From assembly GCF_005889725.1 (NCBI RefSeq), contig NZ_VCKX01000043.1:1-56994 (forward strand): 56,994 nucleotides of DNA, read 5' to 3'. Below the pieces are notes generated by a model, which was not told the DNA's origin, did no database searches, and was given only the letters and a program-made list of their open reading frames with translations. Position numbers and translations under genes: made by a program. The stretch comes from Nonomuraea zeae. GTDB taxonomy: Bacteria; Actinomycetota; Actinomycetes; Streptosporangiales; Streptosporangiaceae. This document shows, one piece after another, positions 1 through 9,057 of this stretch; within the stretch, counting starts at the first letter, position 1; every line of letters starts with the position of its first letter.

Positions 1-1409
1 GCGGCGGCGCGGGGGTCGGTGGGGGGCAGGGCCGCAAGGCGTTCCAGGATCTCGTAGTCGTCGCGCCCGTTGGCCGTCTGTACGTACGCCCACAGCTCGT
101 TGGCGCACCCGTGGCGCAGCAGGCACGCGCGCACCTGCACCTCCAGCTCGTCCCGCTCCCTGCGGATCTCCGGGGACTCCGAGCGCAGCAGCAGCGGGCC
201 GGTGTACGCCCGCGCCAGCGCGCTCGAGTCGTTGGCCGACAGGTGCCGCCGCAGCTCCAGGAAGTCGGCCTCGATCGGGCACGTCAGCCGGTACGGCTTC
301 GCCGCGATCGCGTCCCCGAGCTGGGCCCGCAGGCGGTGGATCTCGGCCCTGATGGTCACGGGGTTGCCGTCGTCCCCGTAGAGGTGGAACGAGAGCTGCT
401 CGGCCGTCAGCCCGTGCGGGTGCAGGGCCAGGAGGGCGAGGATCTCCGCGTGCCTGAGCGACAGAGGCCGTTCGCGATCACCGAAGCTGGCCGTGGGCGT
501 CCCTTCGCCGAGGAACGTCAGGGTCAGGGTCGAGGGGGTGGCGGACGGCGTCGGGCGCAGGAGGAAGCCGTCGGAGAACGGCTCCAGCAAGGCCACGGTC
601 CCGTCGCGGAGGATCATGCGCTGGCCGGGGAAGTGCATCTGGCCGCCGAGGTGGACGCGGTCGCCGAGGCTGCCCGACGGGTCGCCCGAGATCACGCGGC
701 CGGTGGGCGAGAGCAGGACGCCGGGCCGGCGGGCGGACTCGAAGTGGCGGCGCAGGTGCTGGTCGCGCTCGTGCATGCGGACGGCGAGCTGGGTCTCCGC
801 GAGCTTGGCCGTGGCGGCGACCAGGGCGACGGTGGCCGGGTGCAGGCTCCTGGCGGTGCCGCTGACGTCGACGCAGCCGATGACCCGGCCCGAGTCCGGG
901 TCGGTGATCGGGGCGGCGCTGCACGACCACACGTGCAGCACGCGCAAGAGGTGCTCTTCCGAGTAGACGTGCGTGGGCCGGCCCATCGCGAGGGCGGTGC
1001 CGATGCCGTTGGTGCCCACCTTGTGCTCGGACCACTGGTGGCCATCGGCCAGGCCGACCTGGTCGGCGCGGCGCAGGGTCGTCTTGCCGCCCTCCCGCCA
1101 CAGAATACGGCCATCACCGTCCGTCACGATCATGATGTTGCCGGTCTCGTGGGCCAGGCCGGAGAGGGTCTGGGTGAGCAGCGGCAGCAGGGGCTGCAGC
1201 GGATGAGCGTGGCGAATGTCCTTGATATGGGCAGGGTCCCAAACCAAAGGGGCGCTGTTACCCTCCGGGTCGATGCCCGCCTCCAGGGAGCGGCGCCAGG
1301 AGGCGATGATCAAACGGCGGGGAGATTTCGGCCATACCCGACCTGTCGTTGCGGCTTCGTGTGCTCCGCGTAGAAGGCGGGAGTACGCGTCGAGGCGGGC
1401 GTAACTCAT
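1..1409 (-). CDS. GAF-domain transcriptional regulator, 3' end missing
   Basis: Reading the minus strand from an ATG at 1409 gives an open frame of about 469 codons that runs off the window edge. The start has a GGAG Shine-Dalgarno six bases upstream. The first 300 or so residues look like a GAF sensor region, with a stretch containing EHKVGTNGIGTALAMGRP and a following CSAAPITDPDSGRVIGCVDVSG-type segment. The C-terminal third (around LRHAEILALLALHPHGLTAE) resembles a winged-helix DNA-binding domain. In actinomycetes such proteins often sit beside aldehyde dehydrogenase genes; none is visible here, so the target is unknown. The gene is divergent from ybaB with a 495-base gap. Family assignment is by motif reading; the truncated end prevents a length check. 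Confidence 0.8.
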   Translation of the reverse strand, partial: MSYARLDAYSRLLRGAHEAATTGRVWPKSPRRLIIASWRRSLEAGIDPEGNSAPLVWDPAHIKDIRHAHPLQPLLPLLTQTLSGLAHETGNIMIVTDGDGRILWREGGKTTLRRADQVGLADGHQWSEHKVGTNGIGTALAMGRPTHVYSEEHLLRVLHVWSCSAAPITDPDSGRVIGCVDVSGTARSLHPATVALVAATAKLAETQLAVRMHERDQHLRRHFESARRPGVLLSPTGRVISGDPSGSLGDRVHLGGQMHFPGQRMILRDGTVALLEPFSDGFLLRPTPSATPSTLTLTFLGEGTPTASFGDRERPLSLRHAEILALLALHPHGLTAEQLSFHLYGDDGNPVTIRAEIHRLRAQLGDAIAAKPYRLTCPIEADFLELRRHLSANDSSALARAYTGPLLLRSESPEIRRERDELEVQVRACLLRHGCANELWAYVQTANGRDDYEILERLAALPPTDPRAA

Positions 1410-1579
1410 CGGTCACTCCAAGTAGTCAACTAGAGCATCCGTCGTGCGAGCGCTGAGCGCAACCCGTTCAGGGGGATTGCGGAGGGTGATTGAATGAACG
1501 CAACGTGTGTGCAACGTTAGCCGGGCTAGCGTTCCGGCTCAACGCGTCGGCGTGGTGCGGCCGCTCCGTCCGACGTGAT

Positions 1580-1619
1580 GGCCGGGTCTCGGACACTGGA
1601 GGGGGGCCGAGATCCGGCC
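1580..1619. other. Long hairpin between divergent genes
   Basis: The arms at 1580-1592 and 1607-1619 pair over 13 bases with one mismatch, around a 14-base loop. No T-tract follows on either strand, so a classical terminator is not supported. It could be a structured leader of ybaB or a remnant of a terminator from a rearranged upstream gene. Confidence 0.5.
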
Positions 1620-1648
1620 AAAATCATCGGCCGCGGCGCCGTCCGGCC

Positions 1649-1687
1649 GGTCAAGGCCGGGTCAAGCCAGCACAGGATTCGGTCAAG
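1649..1687 (+). repeat. Phased direct repeats GGTCAAG
   Basis: GGTCAAG occurs at 1649-1655, 1660-1666 and 1681-1687. The start-to-start spacing is 11 and 21 bases, so all three lie on one face of the helix. Such spacing is typical of tandem activator binding sites, and the position upstream of ybaB suggests a regulatory role. The binding protein is not known. Confidence 0.4.
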
Positions 1688-1904
1688 TGTGGCACTGCCG
1701 AGACGGACCGGGACAGTGAATGACTGTGCCCGGACGGCTCTGTGCGGCGGACTGGACGGGCCTGGGCAGCGGACGGGGACAAGAGATGACAACGCAGGAC
1801 AGGGACCCGAGGGGAAACATGGGGACGCCGCCAGTACATGACGCCGCCCAAACACCGTAGGCTCGTGGCAGTCAAGAACGCGGAGCCACGAGGAGCGCAC
1901 GACG

Positions 1905-2255
1905 GTGAACCCAGGGGATGTCAACCTGCAGCAGCTGCTGGAGCAGGCACAGCTCATGCAGCAGCAGCTTGTGAGCGCCCAGCAGGAGCTCAACGACGCG
2001 CAGATCGAGGGCTCGTCAGGCGGTGGCCTGGTCACGGCGGTCGTGAACGGCTCCGGCGAGCTGCTCGAGCTCAAGATCGACCCGAGCGTGATCGACGCCG
2101 GCGACGCGCAGGACACCGCGGAGACGATCGCCGACCTGGTGATCGCGGCTGTCCGCGACGCCGTGCGCGCGGCCGCCGATCTGCAGCAGGAAAAGCTCGG
2201 CCCGCTGGCCCAGGGGTTGGGTGGCGGCGGTCTCGGACAGCTGCCAGGGTTCTAG
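1905..2255 (+). CDS. ybaB: YbaB/EbfC family nucleoid-associated protein
   Basis: This 116-residue protein starts at a GTG and begins [20 protein letters not shown]. It has the family pattern: an N-terminal glutamine-rich coiled helix, a central strand region with [20 protein letters not shown], and a C-terminal helix ending in a glycine-rich tail. Family members are small dimeric DNA-binding proteins, commonly encoded just before recR and thought to act with the RecR repair branch or in nucleoid organisation. The stop lies two bases before the recR ATG, so the two are almost certainly co-transcribed. Length is normal. Confidence 0.93.
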   Translation: MNPGDVNLQQLLEQAQLMQQQLVSAQQELNDAQIEGSSGGGLVTAVVNGSGELLELKIDPSVIDAGDAQDTAETIADLVIAAVRDAVRAAADLQQEKLGPLAQGLGGGGLGQLPGF

Positions 2256-2257
2256 GC

Positions 2258-2857
2258 ATGTACGAAGGGGTCGTCCAGAACCTGATCGACGAGCTGGGCC
2301 TGCTGCCCGGCGTCGGTCCCAAGAGCGCGCAGCGGATCGCGTTCCACCTGCTGGCGGCCGATCCGGCCGACGTCAAGCGGCTGGCGCACGCACTGCTCGA
2401 GGTCAAGGAGAAGGTCCGGTTCTGCCGGGTCTGCGGAAACGTCGCCTCCGAGGAGGAGTGCCGCATCTGCCGCGACCCCCGCCGCGACACGCATGTGATC
2501 TGCGTGGTCGAGGAGTCGAAGGACGTCGTGGCGATCGAGAAGACGCGCGAGTTCCGCGGCACCTACCACGTGCTCGGCGGCGCGATCAGCCCGATCGACG
2601 GCGTCGGCCCCGATGACCTGCGCATTCGTGAGCTCATGACGCGGCTGGCCGACGGCCGCATCACCGAGCTCATCCTCGCCACAGACCCCAATCTCGAGGG
2701 GGAGGCGACGGCTACCTATCTAGCCCGTCTGGTCAAGCCGATGGGTGTGAAAGTGACACGACTGGCCAGCGGTCTGCCTGTGGGCGGTGACCTCGAATAC
2801 GCCGACGAGGTGACCTTGGGCCGCGCGTTCGAAGGACGGAGGCTGCTGGATGTCTGA
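2258..2857 (+). CDS. recR: Recombination mediator RecR
   Basis: The 199-residue product begins [20 protein letters not shown]. It shows the helix-hairpin-helix segment ([18 protein letters not shown]), a C4 zinc finger (CRVCGN near residue 57 and CRICRD about 12 residues later), and a Toprim domain containing [12 protein letters not shown] and the [11 protein letters not shown] segment. RecR works with RecO and RecF to load RecA on single-stranded gaps. The ATG at 2258 was chosen over upstream in-frame starts because it gives the standard family length and follows ybaB directly. The 3' end overlaps the next gene by eight bases. Confidence 0.97.
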   Translation: MYEGVVQNLIDELGLLPGVGPKSAQRIAFHLLAADPADVKRLAHALLEVKEKVRFCRVCGNVASEEECRICRDPRRDTHVICVVEESKDVVAIEKTREFRGTYHVLGGAISPIDGVGPDDLRIRELMTRLADGRITELILATDPNLEGEATATYLARLVKPMGVKVTRLASGLPVGGDLEYADEVTLGRAFEGRRLLDV

Positions 2858-3380
2858 CCAGTGGAGCGCGCTGGCGGAAGAGATCGCCGGGCACGCACAG
2901 AACTACGTGGACGGCCTGACCAGGGTCGCCAGCGGCGAGGGCGGCGACGCCATCTGGTCGCTGCTGCTGGTCGAGGTCGCGCAGATGAGCCTGGCCGGGG
3001 CCAAGCTCGGCGCGAACAGGGACGTCATCCTCGCGGGCAACTACGAGCCGCCGATGAGCGAGGACCCCGACATCGACGGCGTGCGCACGGCGCTGTCGGA
3101 GCTGCTCGAGGCGGTCGACGACTACGCCGAGGTGTTCGACCCGTACAAGGACACCGGGGTCACCCCCTACCGGCTGTCGGACGACCTGACCGCGGTCGCC
3201 GCCGACCTCATCCACGGCCTGCGCCACTATCACGCGGGCCGCCCGCACGAGGCGCTGTGGTGGTGGCAATACTCCTACTTCAACACCTGGGGCAACCACG
3301 CGGGCGCCGCGATGCGCGCGCTGCAGGCCCTGGCCGCCCACTCGCGCCTCGACGTGGCGGAGGAAGCGACCACGGTCTGA
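2850..3380 (+). CDS. DUF5063 domain-containing protein
   Basis: A 176-residue acidic, tryptophan-containing, probably cytoplasmic protein beginning [20 protein letters not shown]. It matches the DUF5063 proteins that follow recR in many actinobacteria. No catalytic motif can be named. The ATG at 2850 overlaps the recR stop by eight bases, which indicates translational coupling. Its fixed position between recR and lysC is conserved in related genomes, but the function is unknown. Confidence 0.85.
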   Translation: MSDQWSALAEEIAGHAQNYVDGLTRVASGEGGDAIWSLLLVEVAQMSLAGAKLGANRDVILAGNYEPPMSEDPDIDGVRTALSELLEAVDDYAEVFDPYKDTGVTPYRLSDDLTAVAADLIHGLRHYHAGRPHEALWWWQYSYFNTWGNHAGAAMRALQALAAHSRLDVAEEATTV

Positions 3381-3448
3381 CGCGGCCCACGGCCATCACG
3401 GCCCGGCGGCCGTCCGCAGCCGTCACGGCCCGGCGGCCGTCCACATAG
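3381..3448. repeat. GC-rich repeats after the DUF5063 stop
   Basis: Directly after the stop codon, CACGGCCCGGCGGCCGTCC occurs twice (about 3397 and 3424), with further CACGG(C/T)C fragments running back to the stop. This separates the recR block from the lysC promoter. Confidence 0.55.
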
Positions 3449-3461
3449 TGGTCGGGCCCAG

Positions 3462-3490
3462 CAGTCTCATGAGAGGCCCCCAGTAGACTG
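3462..3490 (+). promoter_or_regulatory. Probable lysC promoter with inverted repeat
   Basis: TAGACT at 3484-3489 fits the actinobacterial -10 consensus and lies 32 bases before the lysC GTG. It overlaps the right arm of an inverted repeat, CAGTCT (3462-3467) and AGACTG (3485-3490). No good -35 is visible. A GGGAG ribosome site precedes the start at a normal distance. Confidence 0.4.
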
Positions 3491-3520
3491 GCAGCTCACA
3501 GTCCAAACCGGGAGACTCTC

Positions 3521-4791
<1,271 letters not shown>

Positions 4792-4795
<4 letters not shown>

Positions 4796-5853
4796 GCAGC
4801 AGGCCGAATCTTGCCCTGATCGGGGCCACCGGTGCCGTGGGCACCGTCATGCGGGACATCGTCTCGACGCGGGCGGACATCTGGGGCGAGATCCGTCTCG
4901 TCGCCTCGCCGCGCTCGGCGGGCAAGGTGCTGTCCGTACGCGGTGAGGACGTCGTCGTCCAGGCGCTCGCGCCCGAGGTCTTCGACGGCATCGACATCGC
5001 GATCTTCGACGTGCCCGACGAGGTGTCGGCCGTGTGGGTGCCGATCGCGGCCGAGCGTGGCGCCATCGCGGTCGACAAGTCCGGCACGTTCCGGATGGAG
5101 CCCGACGTCCCGCTGGTCGTGCCCGAGGTCAACCCGCTCGACGCGCGCAACAGGCCGCGCAACATCATCTCGACCCCCAACTGCACGACGCTGTCGATGA
5201 TGGCCGCCATCGGCGCGCTGCACGCCGAATACACGCTCACCGAGCTGGTCGTCGCCTCCTACCAGGCGGTGTCCGGCGCGGGCGTGGCAGGCTCGGCGCG
5301 GCTCTACGACGAGATCGAGGCGCTGGCCGGCGACCGTTCGATCGGTCAGGCCGTCGGCGACGTGCGCAAGGTGCTGGCGAACAAGCTGCCGGACGAGTCG
5401 CCGTTCCCGGCGCCCGTGGCGTTCAACGTGGTGCCGTGGGCCGGCTCCTACAAGGACGGCGGCTGGGCCTCCGAGGAGCTCAAGCTCCGCAACGAGTCCC
5501 GCAAGATCCTCGGCATCCCCGATCTCAAGGTCTCCGCGACCTGCGTACGCGTGCCGGTGGTCACGACACACTCGCTGGCCGTGCACGCGCGCTTCGAGCG
5601 CGAGATCACGGTCGCGGACGCGCACCGCGTCCTGGAGGCGGCGCCGACGGTGGTCCTGGTGGACGACCCGGCCAACGGGGTGTTCCCGACGCCTCTCGAC
5701 GTGGTGGGCACCGACCCGACCTACGTGGGCCGTGTCCGTCAGGCGATCGACTTCCCCAACACGCTCGACCTGTTCGTGTGCGGTGACAACCTGCGCAAGG
5801 GTGCGGCGCTCAACGCGGCGGAGATCGCCGAGCTGGTCGCCACCGAGCTCTGA
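4792..5853 (+). CDS. asd: Aspartate-semialdehyde dehydrogenase
   Basis: The 353-residue enzyme reduces aspartyl phosphate to aspartate semialdehyde with NADPH. It begins [20 protein letters not shown], with the GATGAVG nucleotide loop. The active-site cysteine lies in [15 protein letters not shown], and the later segment with [18 protein letters not shown] carries the substrate-binding and histidine region. The ATG overlaps the lysC stop (GATGA), so the pair forms one translational unit that feeds lysine, threonine, methionine and peptidoglycan precursor synthesis. Length is normal for the family. Confidence 0.96.
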
Positions 5854-5880
5854 CCGTGCTCTGAACACCGTGCTGTGAAC
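5847..5880 (+). repeat. Stop-codon repeat after asd
   Basis: GCTCTGA, containing the asd stop TGA, recurs at 5858 and as GCTGTGA at 5872, with CCGT fragments between. The repeated unit includes the stop codon itself, a pattern seen at several other 3' ends in this window. Confidence 0.55.
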
Positions 5881-5924
5881 CCGCGGTGCAGTCAGGCTGC
5901 CGAATGGTGGCCGGTGATGGTGTG

Positions 5925-5949
5925 GACGCCGTGCGTCTCGTGCGGCGTC
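5925..5949. terminator. Candidate terminator between asd and the convergent secreted-protein gene
   Basis: GACGCCG at 5925-5931 pairs perfectly with CGGCGTC at 5943-5949 around an 11-base loop. It lies between two convergent genes. Only a weak T-run follows, so confidence is moderate. Confidence 0.45.
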
Positions 5950-5983
5950 CTCGTCATTTCCCGGCGAGGAGGCCGTGGCCCTG

Positions 5984-7159
5984 TCACCGGAACAGGATGT
6001 CCCAGTGGTCGCTCTCGTCAGCGAAGATGGTGCCCGAGCCCGAGCGGTAGAGGGCGGCTCCGTCGCTACGGACACCCGCCTTGTCGTGGTGCTTCGTGAT
6101 GTAGTGGTCGATGCACCGGTTGTGGGTGATGTCGAGCTTGTAGCCGTTGCCGTGGCTGTACTGGCCCGGCGCGTGCCCCTCCTCGGTGCCTCCCGTGACC
6201 ATGATCGGGCAGCGGCTGTCGCGCTTCAGCTCGATCATGCCGGCGATGGTGCCGGTCCGCACCGAGTCGAGCGAGGTGCAGTGGTGCATGTGCTTGCTCG
6301 TGCAGTTGCCGCTCGACTTCGTCCGCAGCCCGGCGCTCCTCAGCCAGCCGCTGGCGGTGGCGTGGGACAGCTGGATGGCGGCCTGCCTGGGCATGACCCG
6401 CGTCAGATCGACCTGTGCGCGCTTGTGCGCCGCGTGGCGCCGCGCATGGGGCATGACCGCCACACCGGTACGTACGGCGCTCCTCCGGGCCTTTGACGCC
6501 TCTGGCCGGGCCTTCGGCTTCGCGCGGACCACGGCCTTGGACGGCGCGGCCGCGACGGGCGCCTCGACGGGCCCTGCGTCGTTGGTGTCCGGCTCGAAAG
6601 GCCGCGCGTGCGCCTCGTCCGGCTCGAAGTGCCGTGCGTGCGCCTCGAAGGGCCGAGCATGGACGGCGTGCGGCTCGAAGGGCCGAGCATGGACGGCGTG
6701 CGGCTCGAAGGGCCGAGCATGGACGGCGTGCGGCTCGAAGGGCCGAGCGTGCACGGCGTGCGGCTCGAAGGGTCGTGCGTGCACGGTGTGTGGACGGTCG
6801 GAGCCGGCCCAGCCGTCGTACGAGTCCTCGTCGGTGTGATCCCACCGTGGCCGGACGACCGGCCAGTCGCGCGTGTCCTCCAGGCGGTCCGCGGGCATCA
6901 TGAGCCGCTCGAACCCCCAGGGGCCGAACACCGCAGGTGCCATCGGGTACGCGTCCGAGATGGCCGCTGCCAGGTCCGCACGCCCGGAGAGCGCCGGCCC
7001 GTCCCCCCATCCGGGAAAACCGGTCTCGTACTGACCGCTCGACGCCGGCTGCCCTTCGGGGAAGGTAGCGGCTGAGGCGGCCGAGGCCAGCGCGATTATG
7101 GTGATCTCAATGCCGAGGAGCGCGACTACGATGAGGCGCACTGTTCCACGTATCCACAT
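5984..7159 (-). CDS. Secreted repeat protein with M15-like zinc-peptidase C-terminus
   Basis: Predicted 391 residues from an ATG at 7159; a longer frame exists upstream but this start puts a signal peptide (MWIRGTVRLIVVALLGIEI and a following alanine-rich cleavage region) at the N-terminus. Residues about 120-190 hold tandem PFEPHAVHAR decapeptides. The C-terminal 150 residues contain SHGNGYKLDI (H336, D343) and DHWDIL (H385), which match the H-x6-D and downstream H zinc ligands of M15/D-Ala-D-Ala carboxypeptidase folds. Two nearby cysteines (NCTSKHMHHCTS) could form a disulfide. A cell-wall or protein hydrolase role is inference; it could equally be a non-catalytic binding domain. Confidence 0.7.
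   Translation of the reverse strand: MWIRGTVRLIVVALLGIEITIIALASAASAATFPEGQPASSGQYETGFPGWGDGPALSGRADLAAAISDAYPMAPAVFGPWGFERLMMPADRLEDTRDWPVVRPRWDHTDEDSYDGWAGSDRPHTVHARPFEPHAVHARPFEPHAVHARPFEPHAVHARPFEPHAVHARPFEAHARHFEPDEAHARPFEPDTNDAGPVEAPVAAAPSKAVVRAKPKARPEASKARRSAVRTGVAVMPHARRHAAHKRAQVDLTRVMPRQAAIQLSHATASGWLRSAGLRTKSSGNCTSKHMHHCTSLDSVRTGTIAGMIELKRDSRCPIMVTGGTEEGHAPGQYSHGNGYKLDITHNRCIDHYITKHHDKAGVRSDGAALYRSGSGTIFADESDHWDILFR
6641..6790 (-). repeat. Five in-frame 30-base repeats coding PFEPHAVHAR
   Basis: A 30-base unit repeats about five times in direct tandem, three copies being nearly identical, inside the secreted protein gene. It encodes a His/Pro/Glu-rich decapeptide. The near identity of the DNA suggests recent expansion. 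Flanking, more degenerate copies (HFEPDEAHARPFEPD) extend the region. Confidence 0.9.
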
Positions 7160-7229
7160 GTCGATGCCTTTTCGCGGAAATAGCCCTTCCGCCTGAAACG
7201 ACAATCCCACCTTTCACAGGAGATAACTC

Positions 7230-7310
7230 ATGCCGCAGGGTCAACTTTGCCTTGTGGCGGTGATCACCGTGCGGCTCCATGACCTAACGCGGCATCACGA
7301 CGTAAAGTGA
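7230..7310 (+). CDS. Candidate 26-codon upstream ORF coupled to the TetR gene
   Basis: An ATG at 7230 with an AGGAG site seven bases upstream opens a frame of 26 codons (MPQGQLCLVAVITVRLHDLT and six more). Its stop TGA overlaps the GTG start of the following TetR gene (GTGA), in a different frame. The strong ribosome site and the four-base overlap suggest a translated leader peptide that couples translation into the regulator gene. No homology is claimed; a chance frame remains possible. Confidence 0.4.
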   Translation: MPQGQLCLVAVITVRLHDLTRHHDVK

Positions 7311-7984
7311 CGAACGTGTCCGAAGCCCGAAACCGTGGATCGGAGAGCACCCGAGAGGTCATCGTCGAGACGGCTTTGCGACTTTTCCGGGAGCGCGGCT
7401 TCGACGCGACCACGATGCGTGCCATCGCGGCCGAGGCCGGAGTGTCCGTGGGTAACGCCTACTACTACTTCGAGGGCAAGGAGGCGTTGATCCAGGCGTA
7501 CTACGACCGTGCCCAGGCCGAGCACGAGCAGGTGTGCAGGGAGTTCCTGGCCAGGGAGTCGTCGTTCGCCGCGCGGCTGAGCGGGGTGTTGCGCGAATGG
7601 GTGCGCGTTTCCGAGCCGTACCACGAGTTCGCCGTGAAGTTCTACAAGCACGCGGCCGAGCCGACGAACCCGCTGAGCCCGTTCAGCGCCCAGTCGTCGC
7701 CCGCCCGCGAAGCCTCCATCGCCATCTACCGCGAGGTCGTCGAGGGCTCGCGCGACCGGATGAACGCCGAGCTGCGCGAGGAGCTGCCCGAGCTGCTCTG
7801 GCTGCTGTCCATGGGCATGGTCCTGTTCTGGGTGCACGACACCTCGCCGGGCTGCGCGCGCACGTACCGGCTGATCGAGGTCACGGTGCCGCTGGTGGAC
7901 CGGCTGGTGGGGCTGTCGCACCTGCCGGGGCTGCGCGGGATCACCAAGGACTTCATCGCGGCCGTGCACGAATTGAGGGCGTAG
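7307..7984 (+). CDS. TetR family transcriptional regulator
   Basis: A 225-residue protein with an N-terminal TetR helix-turn-helix: IVETALRLFRERGFDATTMR, then IAAEAGVSVGNAYYYFEGKE. The remainder is an all-helical ligand domain of typical length. The GTG at 7307 was chosen because the homeodomain-like helix then begins at the usual distance. It precedes an LLM oxidoreductase gene by 100 bases, and an inverted repeat at 8033-8052 lies in that gap, so it probably controls the downstream oxidoreductase-amidase pair. Ligand unknown. Confidence 0.9.
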   Translation: MTNVSEARNRGSESTREVIVETALRLFRERGFDATTMRAIAAEAGVSVGNAYYYFEGKEALIQAYYDRAQAEHEQVCREFLARESSFAARLSGVLREWVRVSEPYHEFAVKFYKHAAEPTNPLSPFSAQSSPAREASIAIYREVVEGSRDRMNAELREELPELLWLLSMGMVLFWVHDTSPGCARTYRLIEVTVPLVDRLVGLSHLPGLRGITKDFIAAVHELRA

Positions 7985-8032
7985 GCGCCGGGCCTGGCCG
8001 GCGGACTCGGGTGGCCCGCGAGCTAGCGGGAA

Positions 8033-8052
8033 CATACCGCCCGGTTGGTATG
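8033..8052. promoter_or_regulatory. Candidate TetR operator before the LLM oxidoreductase gene
   Basis: CATACC at 8033-8038 and GGTATG at 8047-8052 form a perfect inverted repeat with an 8-base spacer, 35 bases upstream of the oxidoreductase ATG. A weaker hairpin (CCCGC/GCGGG, about 8015-8030) just before it may end the TetR transcript. Confidence 0.5.
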
Positions 8053-8087
8053 GTCGCCTCATCGACGAACAAGCCGGAGGGCCGCGT

Positions 8088-9047
8088 ATGACTCAGAACT
8101 GGGGCATGACGATCCCCTTCTCCGACCGCTCGCTCGCCAGGTCGCAGGAGCTGATCGCGGAGCTGCCCGGGCTCGGATACACCGACGCCTGGTCGGCCGA
8201 GGTCAACGGCGCCGACGGGTTCGTCCCGCTGGCGCTGGCGGCGCAGTGGGCGCCGGGGATCAGGCTGGGCAGCGCCATCGTGCCCGTCTCGACCCGCGGG
8301 CCCGGGCTGCTGGCCATGTCCGCGGCCACGCTGGCCGACCTCGCACCCGAGCGGTTCGTGCTGGGCATCGGCTCGTCCTCGCCCGCGATCGTCGAGCGGT
8401 GGAACGCCGGCACGTTCGACAAGCCGTACGCGCGCACCCGCGACACGCTGCGCTTCCTGAAGAAGGCGCTGGCGGGGGAGAAGGTCTCGGAGGCGTACGA
8501 GACGTTCGAGATCAAGGGCTTCAAGCTGGAGCGGGCGCCGAAGATCCCGCCGAAGATCGTGCTGGCCGCGCTGCGGCCGAGGATGCTGCGCCTGGCCGCC
8601 GCCGAGGCCGACGGCGCGATCACGAACTGGCTATCGCCGGAGGACGTACGGCAGGTCAGGGCCGAGATCGGCCCGGACACCGAGCTGATCGCCCGCCTGT
8701 TCGTGTGCGTGAGCGAGGACGCCGACCGGGTGCGCGAGCTGGCCAGGTGGATGCTGGCCAGCTACCTGACGGTCCCGGTGTACGCCGCCTTCCACGACTG
8801 GCTCGGGCGCGGCGAGGTGCTGCGGCCCATGCACGAGGCGTGGGCGGCCCGCGACCGGCAGGCGGCGCTCAAGGCGATCCCGGACGAGGTGGTCGACGCC
8901 CTGATCGTGCACGGTGACGCGGCCACCTGCCGGGCCAGGATTCAGCAGTACGTGGACAACGGGCTCGACACGCCCGTACTCGCCCCGATCCCGGTCGGGG
9001 ACGTCCCCATCGAGCAGGCCGTGCGGGAGCTGGCTCCCCGGGCGTAA
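8088..9047 (+). CDS. LLM class F420-dependent oxidoreductase
   Basis: A 319-residue luciferase-like TIM-barrel protein beginning MTQNWGMTIPFSDRSLARSQ. Segments IRLGSAIVPVSTRGPGLLAM and ERFVLGIGSSSPAIVERWNA are characteristic of F420-dependent LLM enzymes, and the C-terminal ARIQQYVDNGLDTPVLAPIP segment closes the barrel. It should reduce or oxidise a small organic substrate with coenzyme F420; the substrate is not predictable. Its stop lies ten bases before an amidase ATG, so the two are co-transcribed, and a TetR gene precedes it. Confidence 0.9.
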   Translation: MTQNWGMTIPFSDRSLARSQELIAELPGLGYTDAWSAEVNGADGFVPLALAAQWAPGIRLGSAIVPVSTRGPGLLAMSAATLADLAPERFVLGIGSSSPAIVERWNAGTFDKPYARTRDTLRFLKKALAGEKVSEAYETFEIKGFKLERAPKIPPKIVLAALRPRMLRLAAAEADGAITNWLSPEDVRQVRAEIGPDTELIARLFVCVSEDADRVRELARWMLASYLTVPVYAAFHDWLGRGEVLRPMHEAWAARDRQAALKAIPDEVVDALIVHGDAATCRARIQQYVDNGLDTPVLAPIPVGDVPIEQAVRELAPRA

Positions 9048-9057
9048 GGAGGCTGCC

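Larger units (their letters stand above)
1410..1904. other. 495-base intergenic region with no gene seen
   Basis: This gap separates the GAF regulator from ybaB. I see no protein with good coding bias, no tRNA and no SRP RNA core. In many actinobacteria dnaX precedes ybaB-recR, but no dnaX is present. The gap holds a strong hairpin at 1580-1619, three direct copies of GGTCAAG at 1649, 1660 and 1681, and a small inverted repeat ACAGT-N5-ACTGT at 1713-1727. The ybaB promoter must lie here, but I cannot place its -10 with confidence. Confidence 0.6.

Noticed and set aside
111..1373. A 420-codon plus-strand frame at the window start
   Set aside because: Shadow of the minus-strand GAF regulator, which has real domain motifs and a ribosome site.
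1410..1904. Possible SRP RNA or tRNA upstream of ybaB
   Set aside because: No SRP core loop, no tRNA TpsiC loop or cloverleaf was found; only hairpins and short repeats.
6641..6790. Possible CRISPR-like array
   Set aside because: The 30-base units are contiguous without spacers and are in frame inside a secreted protein gene.
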